DNA of 45,764 nt from positions 1 through 45,764 of the forward strand of contig DUQS01000064.1 of assembly GCA_012837685.1 (NCBI GenBank), in the 5' to 3' direction. The notes below the pieces were generated by a model, which was not told the origin of the DNA, did no database searches, and saw nothing but the letters and a program-made list of their open reading frames with translations. The stretch comes from Bacteroidales bacterium. GTDB taxonomy: Bacteria; Bacteroidota; Bacteroidia; Bacteroidales; Paludibacteraceae. Shown piece by piece: positions 26,115-33,672 of this stretch (positions are counted from its first letter, which is position 1; each line of letters begins with the position of its first letter). The translations under genes and the position numbers were made by a program.

Positions 26115-28352
26115 ATGAGTGATGTTAAAAAATTTGGAACTTCTGCCGTCTATTTTACCGCTCTTTCTACCATAGTCGGTGCTATTGTTTTTTTGCGTTT
26201 TGGGTACGCTGTGGGGTCTGTCGGTTTATGGGGAACATTTATCCTGATTGCAATCGGACATTTGGTGACCATTCCTACCGCTTTAGCCATATCCGAATTA
26301 GCAACCAACAAACGCGTAGAAGGCGGAGGGGAATATTTTATTATTTCGCGCTCATTCGGACTCAATATTGGAGCCACTTTGGGCATGTTGCTCTATCTTT
26401 CGCAAACCATTAGCGTTGCTTTCTATATTGTGGCATTTACGGAAGCGTTCGATTTTCTGTTTAATTATCTTTATGTCAATTTCGACTTTGTGCTTCCCAA
26501 ACAAGTAATCAGTATTCCGGCAATGATTTTGCTTTCTGTATTGGTTCTGAAAAAAGGGGCAAATATGGGTTTAAAAGTGCTGTACATTGCAGGAACTCTT
26601 GTTTTAATTGCTCTACTTATGTTTTTCTTCGGAAAGCCTGTTAACGGAGCCGGTATCGACTATTTTAGTGCCAATGTTTCATTAAAAAACAGCGGAAATA
26701 TGTTTTTGGTGTTAGCCATTATATTTCCTGCGTTTACGGGAATTACTGCAGGAGTGGGACTTTCGGGCGATTTAAAAAACCCGGGCAAATCGATACCTAT
26801 CGGCACCGTTGCAGCCACTTTTACAGGATTAATTTTATATCTGCTTATCTGCCTGAAGTTTGCCAACTCTGCGTTGCCAAAAGATTTAGTTGAAAATCAA
26901 CTCATTATGGCAAACATTGCTATTGGCGGAAAAATTCTAATTCCGCTCGGCTTGGCTGCCTGCACCTTTACATCGGCATTGAGTTCTATTATGGTAGGAC
27001 CTCGCACATTGCAAGCTTTGGCTTTAGACAATTCGCTTCCGATAAAGAGCACAAACAAATGGTTGCGTCAAACCCGAAAAAAAGACAATGAACCTATTAA
27101 CGCTTCACTGGTTACTTGCGTAATAGCGCTGGTTTTTGTAGCATTCGGTAGTGTCGATTCGGTGGCACAAATCATTTCAATGTTCTTTTTGGTTACCTAC
27201 GGAAGTCTCTGTTTAATCTCTTTTCTTCACCACTTCGGCTCATCTCCTGCCTATAGACCTACATTCAAATCGAAATGGTATATTTCTTTGGCGGGATTTG
27301 TTATTTCGGTATGGGCAATGTTTCAAATCAGCGTTCTTTACACGCTTATAGCCTACATAGCCATAATTGGGCTTTATATCTACATTGAGCGCTACCACAG
27401 CGACCGCAAAGGCTTTTCGGCAATATTCGCCAATACGCTTTTTCAAATGAACAGGGGCTTGCAAATCTATCTTCAAAACAAAAGAAAAAGGAGTTCGTCC
27501 GACCAAGCCGCTTCGGAAGATGAATGGCGTCCCAGTGCCATTTGTATTTCCAGAAATACGTTCAAACGCGATTCTGCATTAAAACTACTCAACTGGATTT
27601 CTTATAAATACGGATTTGGCACCTATCTGCATTTGATTGACGGCTACTATTCAAAAAAGACCACTGAACAGGCAAAAATTGAACTAGACCGTTTGTTGAG
27701 CAACCTCGACACCTCCAATCAGGTTTATATCGACACGCTTATTTCGCCTTCAACCACATCGGCAATAGCGCAGTCTATTCAAACTCCGGGAATTGCAGGA
27801 ATGGAAAACAATATGGTGATTTTTGAATATATGAAAAGCGAACCGGAAAACGATTTGAACGATATAATGACCAATTTCCGTATGGTAAATGCAGGAGGGT
27901 TTGATGTCTGCATTTTGGGCACAAGTCGCAAGCCCATTCTGTACAAAAACGGTATTCATATTTGGGTAAGTCGTTTCGATACCGAAAGCACCAATTTGAT
28001 GATTTTGCTCGGATTTATTATTATGGGACACCCCAGTTGGAAAAAAGCCAATATAAAAATTTTCAACATTTGTTACGCTCACGAAATAGATGAAATTAAG
28101 CAAAATATGTATGAGTTGATTAATAGCGGACGTATGCCCATTACGGAAACCAATATTGAAATTATTGAGCGTGATGAACACATTTCCGTCAAGGAAATTA
28201 TTAATCAAAGGTCAATAGATGCCGGACTAACAATGATAGGCTTTAATGAAAATACGTTTAAAGTAGAAGGCGATTTCTCTTTCTTTGAAGGATTTGAAAA
28301 TATCGGAAACGTTCTTTTTGTACACTCAAACGGGAAAAAAACAATAAATTAA
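26115..28352 (+). CDS. SLC12-like cation-chloride cotransporter / APC-superfamily permease
   Basis: The first ~440 residues hold about 12 hydrophobic segments of the amino acid-polyamine-cation fold, beginning FGTSAVYFTALSTIVGAIVFLRFGYAVG, the helix-1 signature of eukaryotic-like cation-chloride cotransporters and their bacterial homologues. The last ~290 residues are a soluble alpha/beta domain, also found in SLC12-type proteins and absent from simple amino acid permeases. The ion selectivity cannot be read from sequence. The 288-bp upstream gap is AT-rich, with no ORF and only a weak promoter-like GTAGTTTG near 26034. The DUF389 gene follows after 40 bp, likely co-transcribed. Confidence 0.82.
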   Translation: MSDVKKFGTSAVYFTALSTIVGAIVFLRFGYAVGSVGLWGTFILIAIGHLVTIPTALAISELATNKRVEGGGEYFIISRSFGLNIGATLGMLLYLSQTISVAFYIVAFTEAFDFLFNYLYVNFDFVLPKQVISIPAMILLSVLVLKKGANMGLKVLYIAGTLVLIALLMFFFGKPVNGAGIDYFSANVSLKNSGNMFLVLAIIFPAFTGITAGVGLSGDLKNPGKSIPIGTVAATFTGLILYLLICLKFANSALPKDLVENQLIMANIAIGGKILIPLGLAACTFTSALSSIMVGPRTLQALALDNSLPIKSTNKWLRQTRKKDNEPINASLVTCVIALVFVAFGSVDSVAQIISMFFLVTYGSLCLISFLHHFGSSPAYRPTFKSKWYISLAGFVISVWAMFQISVLYTLIAYIAIIGLYIYIERYHSDRKGFSAIFANTLFQMNRGLQIYLQNKRKRSSSDQAASEDEWRPSAICISRNTFKRDSALKLLNWISYKYGFGTYLHLIDGYYSKKTTEQAKIELDRLLSNLDTSNQVYIDTLISPSTTSAIAQSIQTPGIAGMENNMVIFEYMKSEPENDLNDIMTNFRMVNAGGFDVCILGTSRKPILYKNGIHIWVSRFDTESTNLMILLGFIIMGHPSWKKANIKIFNICYAHEIDEIKQNMYELINSGRMPITETNIEIIERDEHISVKEIINQRSIDAGLTMIGFNENTFKVEGDFSFFEGFENIGNVLFVHSNGKKTIN

Positions 28353-28392
28353 ACACATAAAACTACACTTAATTAAGAAAAAACTATAACAC

Positions 28393-29712
28393 ATGAATAT
28401 TTTACATTATTTCGATCTTAAGCGCGAAATGGAAAGTTTCGATTCTATTCACGCCGAAATAGAAAAGGGAATTGTCTTTAAGGGTACTAACCTATGGATT
28501 TTGATGTGCGCCATTTTGGTAGCATCTGTAGGTTTAAACATGAACTCTACAGCCGTAATTATTGGTGCTATGCTTATTTCACCACTTATGGGTCCAATAA
28601 ACGGCATGGGCTATAGTATTGCTACTTATGACATGAATATGTTAAAACAAGCTGTTAGAAACTTTTCATTCGCAGTCATTGTTAGTTTACTTACATCAAC
28701 TTTCTATTTCCTAATAACTCCCGTTAGTACAGCTCATTCAGAATTATTGGCACGAACAAGTCCTACTATTTATGATGTACTTATTGCTTTTTTTGGAGGT
28801 TTAGCCGGAATTTTAGCCATTAGTAGCAAACTAAAAGGCAACGTTATTCCGGGTGTTGCCATTGCCACCGCTCTCATGCCACCTCTTTGTACTGCTGGCT
28901 ACGGTTTAGCTACATTGCAGTTTAAATTCGTATTTGGAGCATTATATCTCTTTACTATAAATACTGTATTTATAGCTTTTGCAGCATCAGTAGTTTGCCA
29001 AATTTTAAAATTCCCTATTCGTAGTATTGTCGATCCGCAAAAACACAAAAGAATTAATCAAACAATATGGGCTATTTTATTATTAATCATTGTTCCCAGT
29101 ATCTTTTTTGGATACAAGTTGGTGCAACAAGAAACTTTTACTGAAAAATCTAAACAATACATACAAAACATTTCTGTACTAAGCAATACTTATTTGATTG
29201 ATAACGAAATTGATGCTACTCAACAAACAATAAGTCTTATGTATTCCGGCTATGGACCTTCAGAAGAAGATTTGAGAAAAATAAAAGAAACTGCACTAAC
29301 CTTTGATATCGATACTTCAAAAATTGATATTATTAGCGGTACCGATGCCGAGATTTTAAGACAAAGCACCAATCGCTATATAAGTGAAACGCAAGAACTG
29401 GAAGGTAAATTAAATGCCGTAACTTCCAATTTGCAAAATACTCAAAACACTTTAGATAGCATTAGAAATATACCTAAAATAGGCGAAAACCTACTAATGG
29501 AAATCAAAAAGCTTTATCCACAAATTAATACTTGCTCTTACGCTGAAACAATTATATATCAAAACAGTACCCAATCGTCACTAATACCTATGATAATTTT
29601 CACCTCAAAAAAAACTTTAAATCGCACCGACCAAAATAAAATATCCGAATGGGTTCAAACGCGCGTAAACAATAAAGATGCAAAAACCATTTTTGAACTT
29701 AATAAATTATAA
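28393..29712 (+). CDS. DUF389 membrane protein
   Basis: The 439-residue protein begins with a short soluble stretch and then a hydrophobic core of about six segments (residues 35-245). The core contains the family hallmark STAVIIGAMLISPLMGPINGMGYS at about 52-75. The C-terminal 190 residues are soluble, with a heptad-rich helix (RYISETQELEGKLNAVTSNLQNTQNTLDSIRNI). The role of the family is unknown; a channel or transporter function has been suggested only by its topology. It follows the SLC12-like gene and ends at a strong terminator, so the pair may act together in ion homeostasis. Confidence 0.85.
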   Translation: MNILHYFDLKREMESFDSIHAEIEKGIVFKGTNLWILMCAILVASVGLNMNSTAVIIGAMLISPLMGPINGMGYSIATYDMNMLKQAVRNFSFAVIVSLLTSTFYFLITPVSTAHSELLARTSPTIYDVLIAFFGGLAGILAISSKLKGNVIPGVAIATALMPPLCTAGYGLATLQFKFVFGALYLFTINTVFIAFAASVVCQILKFPIRSIVDPQKHKRINQTIWAILLLIIVPSIFFGYKLVQQETFTEKSKQYIQNISVLSNTYLIDNEIDATQQTISLMYSGYGPSEEDLRKIKETALTFDIDTSKIDIISGTDAEILRQSTNRYISETQELEGKLNAVTSNLQNTQNTLDSIRNIPKIGENLLMEIKKLYPQINTCSYAETIIYQNSTQSSLIPMIIFTSKKTLNRTDQNKISEWVQTRVNNKDAKTIFELNKL

Positions 29713-29752
29713 AGTGTTTTTTGATAATTATTTTGTTTACGTTAGATTTAAC

Positions 29753-29791
29753 AATAAGAAAGTGTAACCTTTTGGGTTACACTTTCTTATT
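29753..29791. terminator. Terminator after the DUF389 gene (bidirectional)
   Basis: A perfect 17-bp inverted repeat, AATAAGAAAGTGTAACC / GGTTACACTTTCTTATT, with a 5-nt loop. The stem ends are A/T rich on both sides. Confidence 0.85.
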
Positions 29792-30021
29792 TAGGTACTA
29801 CTTGCGTAGTTTTATTTCACTTCTTCAAATGTAAATGTGATTTATAATCAGCTATTTACAAAAGCATGTTGCAAATATGAAACAAATATACGATCAATAA
29901 AAATAAAATTCATACTATTGATTATTAGCTGTTTATTTCGCCTCTGATAAGCATTTATAAACAATACATGTGAGACACAAATATACTTCATTTTTGATAG
30001 ATTTGAATACTGGATAATGAA
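29792..30021. other. AT-rich spacer between DUF389 and the lysis cassette
   Basis: Between the two terminators I see no ORF, repeat or clear promoter. It may mark the left edge of the phage-derived segment, but no attachment site is recognisable. Confidence 0.4.
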
Positions 30022-30047
30022 AAATCCCGCTCTTTCGGGCGGGATTT
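30022..30047 (-). terminator. Terminator of the lysis cassette
   Basis: AAATCCCGC / GCGGGATTT stem with a short loop; on the minus strand it is followed by five T. It is nearly the same as the hairpin at 31344-31369. Confidence 0.85.
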
Positions 30048-30066
30048 AATATGTAGTTAAACGATA

Positions 30067-30453
30067 TCAGAACTTTTTCTGTTTCCATATAAAATAAATG
30101 CAAGCTAACAACAAAGCAAAAAGAGCAAAGCGACCGCACCATATTTGAAAATTTTGCCAGCTCGAAAGCGGGGCTTTTACTTGTTTTATCACTTCTACTG
30201 GATAGGGAACCCGAATAGTATCATTGATAAAAATTGAATCTTTGACAATCTTGTTTTTATACAGATACTTGTATCTTTCCAGAATTAGCGTGTCGCCTTT
30301 ATCTTTGACAAAAACAGAATCGTAACGGAAAATTGAATCTCTGACGAAATTATCCCGGTATTCAATTTTTGTAGTCTGTACGGGAATATATTTTACCGAT
30401 TTGCAGGAATACAACAGGGTTGCTATTACTGCGATTATAAGTATCTTTTTCAT
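30067..30453 (-). CDS. Putative unimolecular spanin (phage lysis lipoprotein with C-terminal membrane anchor)
   Basis: The 128-residue protein starts with a lipoprotein signal ending in LLYSC (lipidated C17) and ends with a single hydrophobic segment (about residues 104-123) followed by KQKKF. The charged middle region contains repeated RDS/KDS-like units. A lipidated N-terminus for the outer membrane plus an inner-membrane C-terminus is the layout of a u-spanin, the phage protein that disrupts the outer membrane after cell-wall cleavage. The start overlaps the hydrolase stop in an ATGA. The call rests on architecture and context, not on recognised homology. Confidence 0.72.
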   Translation of the reverse strand: MKKILIIAVIATLLYSCKSVKYIPVQTTKIEYRDNFVRDSIFRYDSVFVKDKGDTLILERYKYLYKNKIVKDSIFINDTIRVPYPVEVIKQVKAPLSSWQNFQIWCGRFALFALLLACIYFIWKQKKF

Positions 30454-30860
30454 TGAATTTTGATTTTAGTTTGTAGATTAAGTCCTGCCTGTACTGCTGA
30501 AATATCGGCATTTTGCCCGTTTTCGACAAAACTCATGGCCGCAACGATTAGAATATATTCAGAGCCATCCCGGGCGGTTAGTTCCTTGTTTCGGGGAACA
30601 CCCGACCATCTTTCAACATGGGCGATATAGCTTTCTGTATCGTTTTCGGTTGACGGTGCCCAATGGGTAATGATCTTTTCAACGGTGTTTAATCCATGGG
30701 AAAGGTACGTCCCAAGGATTACAAAACTGGCACGATAGCCGTAAGGCAGTGACGAGAATGTTTTGAAACTCTTGTCCTTGCCTTTGATTTCGCCCTGGAA
30801 CTTTTCGCCACTATGCCGTATATTCAATGGATTGTTGTTTCGAAGTCCTCTTGATTTCAT
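30450..30860 (-). CDS. Phage-type peptidoglycan hydrolase (structural protein P5-like endolysin)
   Basis: The 136-residue protein begins MKSRGLRNNNPLNIRHSG. The RGLRNNNPLNIR motif marks the P5-like, lysozyme-fold family found in phages and prophage remnants. GYRASFVILGTYL and the HWAPSTENDTESYIAHV segment are further family features. It has no signal peptide, so it would need a holin to reach the wall. It sits between holin and spanin genes, spaced 2 bp and overlapping 4 bp, in the order of a phage lysis cassette. Confidence 0.8.
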   Translation of the reverse strand: MKSRGLRNNNPLNIRHSGEKFQGEIKGKDKSFKTFSSLPYGYRASFVILGTYLSHGLNTVEKIITHWAPSTENDTESYIAHVERWSGVPRNKELTARDGSEYILIVAAMSFVENGQNADISAVQAGLNLQTKIKIQ

Positions 30861-30862
30861 GA

Positions 30863-31312
30863 CTATTCCTCCTGCTTTTTTGAGTTTAGAAATGAAATGA
30901 GGGTTTGTATCTCCTCTTTGTTTTCAAAGAGTTTGAGTAGGATATTTTGAATGTCATCTACATTTTTGCTTTCCTGCCTGAGGTTTTCAAAAACGGATTT
31001 TGCTTCGACTAGGACAATCCCGATTGCACCGATTACGGTGAAATATGGCATATCAAAAACTACGCTTGCCACAATATCGGCAATAGAAAGCATGATCATT
31101 AAACCAAAATAACTTGCTAGTTTGGTAATGGTGCGGCGATAGCCAAAACTTGTACGAACAATTTTCAAGCGTTTTGAACGCTTTACGCCGAAAAAGAGGT
31201 CAATGACTACGGACATAAATACACAAGCATATAGCACAGCCAGAACAGTCAGGAGTTCGTTTAAATGTGCCCAATCCTTATTCATTATTGAGGGAATAAA
31301 TAGTAATTTCAT
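30863..31312 (-). CDS. Phage holin family protein
   Basis: A 149-residue membrane protein with hydrophobic segments at about residues 18-42 and 68-108 and a charged C-terminal helix (ENKEEIQTLISFLNSKKQEE). This matches the Bacteroidota phage-holin family (Phage_holin_4 type). Holins form inner-membrane holes that release or trigger the endolysin. The next gene starts 2 bp downstream. An internal Met at codon 10 (31285) is an equally plausible start. The gene is preceded by the terminator of the DUF6266 gene, so the cassette may have its own promoter or depend on read-through. Confidence 0.75.
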   Translation of the reverse strand: MKLLFIPSIMNKDWAHLNELLTVLAVLYACVFMSVVIDLFFGVKRSKRLKIVRTSFGYRRTITKLASYFGLMIMLSIADIVASVVFDMPYFTVIGAIGIVLVEAKSVFENLRQESKNVDDIQNILLKLFENKEEIQTLISFLNSKKQEE

Positions 31313-31343
31313 TTTGTATTGATTTTAAATTAGTAGATTCAAA

Positions 31344-31369
31344 AAATCCCGCTCATCCGAGCGGGATTT
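31344..31369 (-). terminator. Terminator of the DUF6266 gene
   Basis: Perfect stem AAATCCCGCTC / GAGCGGGATTT with loop ATCC; followed by six T on the minus strand. Confidence 0.88.
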
Positions 31370-31399
31370 GTCTGCAAGGAAATAGATAGTTACCTACAC

Positions 31400-32041
31400 T
31401 TAAGCAACGGCCACAGTGCCTAAATAAACGCTGTTTGCAACATCCTTTCCGTCTGCGGTAATGAAGCCCAGAAACACTTCAACGCTTTCGCCCACCCAAT
31501 CGGCAGGGACAGGAATGTCTTCAGTTCCTGCAACCCTTTGGTTACCTGCCGTATCGAATACAGATTCAACTCTTGTCGGGTTCAAAACAACAATTAACGC
31601 TTTGTCTGTCTGGGTAGCGGTACCACTACCGGAATTGTCATCCCATGTAAGGGTTACTACTCCACCAGCTGAAGTTACTTTTGCATTTGCTGCCCCTGTA
31701 AGGTTGCCACGAGAAACAAGCACTTTGGCAAGGTCAACGCTGTAATCAGCGGAAGAACTGCCAGTAACAGCGTTGTTCAAAATGTAGGACATTGCAGCGT
31801 TAAACGCTGTTTGCTTGATTGCGTACTTTTTGTAACCTACACGGAGGAATCCGGTTATCGGTTTCAAAATTGCTAACACTAAAGCGAATTTAGTACGCTG
31901 ATTTACTTGCCCATCAGTGCGAGGATTGCTTACCGAAGTGGCTTTTGCACGCATGTAGCTGATACCTTTCCAGTTACCACCTATGACATTTCCCACTTTA
32001 CCTGAGAAACTTCCGAGAATACCTAAATTAATCTTTCCCAT
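31400..32041 (-). CDS. DUF6266 family protein
   Basis: The 213-residue protein starts MGKINLGILGSFSGKVGNVIG, followed by WKGISYMRAKAT and TDGQVNQRTKFALV, the signature of DUF6266, a family of unknown function almost confined to Bacteroidota. After a basic, helical N-terminal third it becomes beta-rich, with a TLTWDDNSGSGTATQTDKA strand pattern like an immunoglobulin-type domain. It has no signal peptide or membrane segment. It lies upstream of the holin-hydrolase-spanin cassette on the same strand, suggesting a link, possibly as a phage-derived structural or released protein. That is inference only. Confidence 0.75.
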   Translation of the reverse strand: MGKINLGILGSFSGKVGNVIGGNWKGISYMRAKATSVSNPRTDGQVNQRTKFALVLAILKPITGFLRVGYKKYAIKQTAFNAAMSYILNNAVTGSSSADYSVDLAKVLVSRGNLTGAANAKVTSAGGVVTLTWDDNSGSGTATQTDKALIVVLNPTRVESVFDTAGNQRVAGTEDIPVPADWVGESVEVFLGFITADGKDVANSVYLGTVAVA

Positions 32042-32339
32042 TGTTCTAAAAATTTATGGAGTTAATAAAATTGGTTACTTGGATTTGGTACGGAGGAGAA
32101 CCCTTTTTGACCTTGTCCAAAACAAAATTAAATCGACATAAATAGAAGATAATCAATTTAGTATCTTGTGCTTTTCTTTGCTGTATCTTGCTTTTGTCAT
32201 TGCAAAAAAGATTGAGTGAACGAGCAACAACTTCATCAATCAGCAAAACAAAAACAACAATTATTTTTTCACCGAAAAGAGAAAGAAAAAAAGAAAGAAG
32301 AAAAAAGGATATGCCTTTCAAACAGCCAGTGAAGCGGCG

Positions 32340-32397
32340 GCTGTCAAGGTTTTTCGGCAAAATACTACCCGAAGCAGAGCGGAGGTGTGGAGATTTT
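32340..32397 (+). repeat. Direct repeat, copy A, left flank of the structured non-coding region
   Basis: It shares GCTGTCAAGG, CGG(C/A)AAAATACTACCCGAAG and TGGAGATTTT, in the same order, with copy B at 33339-33385. The spacers between the blocks differ slightly. Confidence 0.75.
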
Positions 32398-33338
32398 GGC
32401 GAAAACCCGGAGGGCTTGACCTTGTACTGACGGTAAGCGAAACGGCTATTTTTGCATATTCATTTTTTTTCTGGGTAAAATTATACGTACCTCATTATTC
32501 TTCCTGAATTAAATTGCCCGAAGGGCTTAAACACTAAAATTCAACTGCATTTCTTTAGGGGTGAGTGGTCGGGGGCTGTGCGTGGGCGAAGCAGGATTTA
32601 AACCGAGAACAGGTAAAGCAGCCATGAGCCGGAACGGAGCAGGTAAAAAACAAGCGAAGCGATAGCGGAGTAGTTTTTTTGCCTGTGTAGTGGAGAGGCG
32701 CGAGCCGACTGCGAGTGGAGCAAGGGCGCTGGCAGCAGACAGCCCGAAGAATGAGGGCGGCGGACGGCTGCCGTATTCGGCAGGGCTGGCGGAGTTTTTG
32801 TTTTGGGAGCGAGTGCGTTGGAAAAAGCAAGGGCTGGACGAAATGAGGAAGTGAAGAGAAATGCAGCGATTGAACGGTTAAGGGCTTTTGTGTGGGGCGG
32901 TGAAGCTTAGTGGAGCGAAGCGGAACTATGCTGCAACCGCATGAATTGAGGGTGGAAAAGACAAATGCCCCTAAAAGTGAAATGAGCGGAATGGAACGAA
33001 ACGGACGATTGAGGGACAGCTCTTGCGTGGGGTGGCGTTGCGGTGTGAATGAAGGAATGCAGCTTTGCGGAATGACTGAACGAACACGGCAAAAGACACA
33101 AGGGAGCGACCACAAAAACTGTGACAGCCCGATTAGCCCACAGCGACCCGCAGGCGAGCACAACAATAAGCGGCGGCTGCCCCCAGTATAAAAATATATG
33201 AGCGAAGCGAATACCTTATTGGGGTTACAGGGGGCAGAAGTAGCCGCGAATGAGGAATGAACGAGCGTGTGTAGCAAAACAAGCAGGCACGCAAGCATGA
33301 GCACCTACCGGAGCGCAATGCTTAGTGTGGCTGAGTTA
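32398..33338. other. ORF-poor, purine- and GC-rich non-coding region between DUF6266 and Argonaute
   Basis: This ~0.94-kb stretch is far richer in G on the plus strand than its neighbours. Its open frames (for example 32555-33304 minus) give low-complexity Cys/Ser/Pro/Leu-rich products that do not look like proteins. The motif AGCGAAGCG recurs at 32653, 32914 and 33201, with a variant GGCGAAGC at 32585. It is bounded by direct repeats and lies inside an inverted repeat pair. It may encode a structured RNA or be a mobile-element end; no family is recognised. Confidence 0.55.
32591..32613 (+). repeat. Inverted repeat, left copy
   Basis: The reverse complement of this 23-bp segment, beginning CCTGTTC, matches 33458-33477 except for three extra bases. 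The arms are about 845 bp apart. Confidence 0.65.
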
Positions 33339-33385
33339 GCTGTCAAGGGCAGACGGAAAAATACTACCCGAAGAGTGGAGATTTT
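33339..33385 (+). repeat. Direct repeat, copy B, right flank of the structured non-coding region
   Basis: Second copy of the repeat described at 32340-32397; the conserved core CGGAAAAATACTACCCGAAG is at 33354-33373. Confidence 0.75.
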
Positions 33386-33457
33386 TTCAGGCTGCTTGTT
33401 TTACCCTTGCAGCTATGTTTTTGCGAACAAAGTGAGTGATTGACGAATACCTTTTTA

Positions 33458-33477
33458 CCTGTTCGGTTTAATCCTGC
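33458..33477 (+). repeat. Inverted repeat, right copy
   Basis: CCTGTTCGGTTTAATCCTGC, inverted partner of 32591-32613. A local hairpin CCTGC-GTGG-GCAGG overlaps its end (33473-33486). Confidence 0.65.
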
Positions 33478-33672
33478 GTGGGCAGGTATTTAAATAATTT
33501 ATACCGCTTAAATTAAAAAGAGGATATTGGGGAATTGGAGGAAATGGAACATTTACCCAATTTCAGCACCTTCAATATCAGCTGCGTTCGGCATAACTTT
33601 CAAACGAGTTTGAATTCTGCCCTCACTTGCACGATATTTTCCATAAACACTCTATTTCCCCCATTTCTTCGA

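Noticed and set aside
29933-30142. A 69-codon minus-strand frame overlapping the spanin gene end
   Set aside because: It crosses a strong terminator and the spanin 3' end and has no protein-like pattern.
32046-32430. Open frames on both strands upstream of DUF6266 (about 100 and 80 codons)
   Set aside because: Low-complexity Lys/Arg or Phe/Leu products with no family resemblance. The region holds the DUF6266 leader and the first direct repeat.
32555-33304. A 249-codon minus-strand open frame in the GC-rich region
   Set aside because: The product is rich in Cys, Ser, Pro and Leu with no domain pattern. It arises because the plus strand is purine-rich, and other overlapping frames look equally artificial.
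32340-33385. The repeats as a CRISPR array
   Set aside because: Only two copies of the long repeat exist, about 1 kb apart, and the short AGCGAAGCG motif is irregularly spaced. There are no cas genes.
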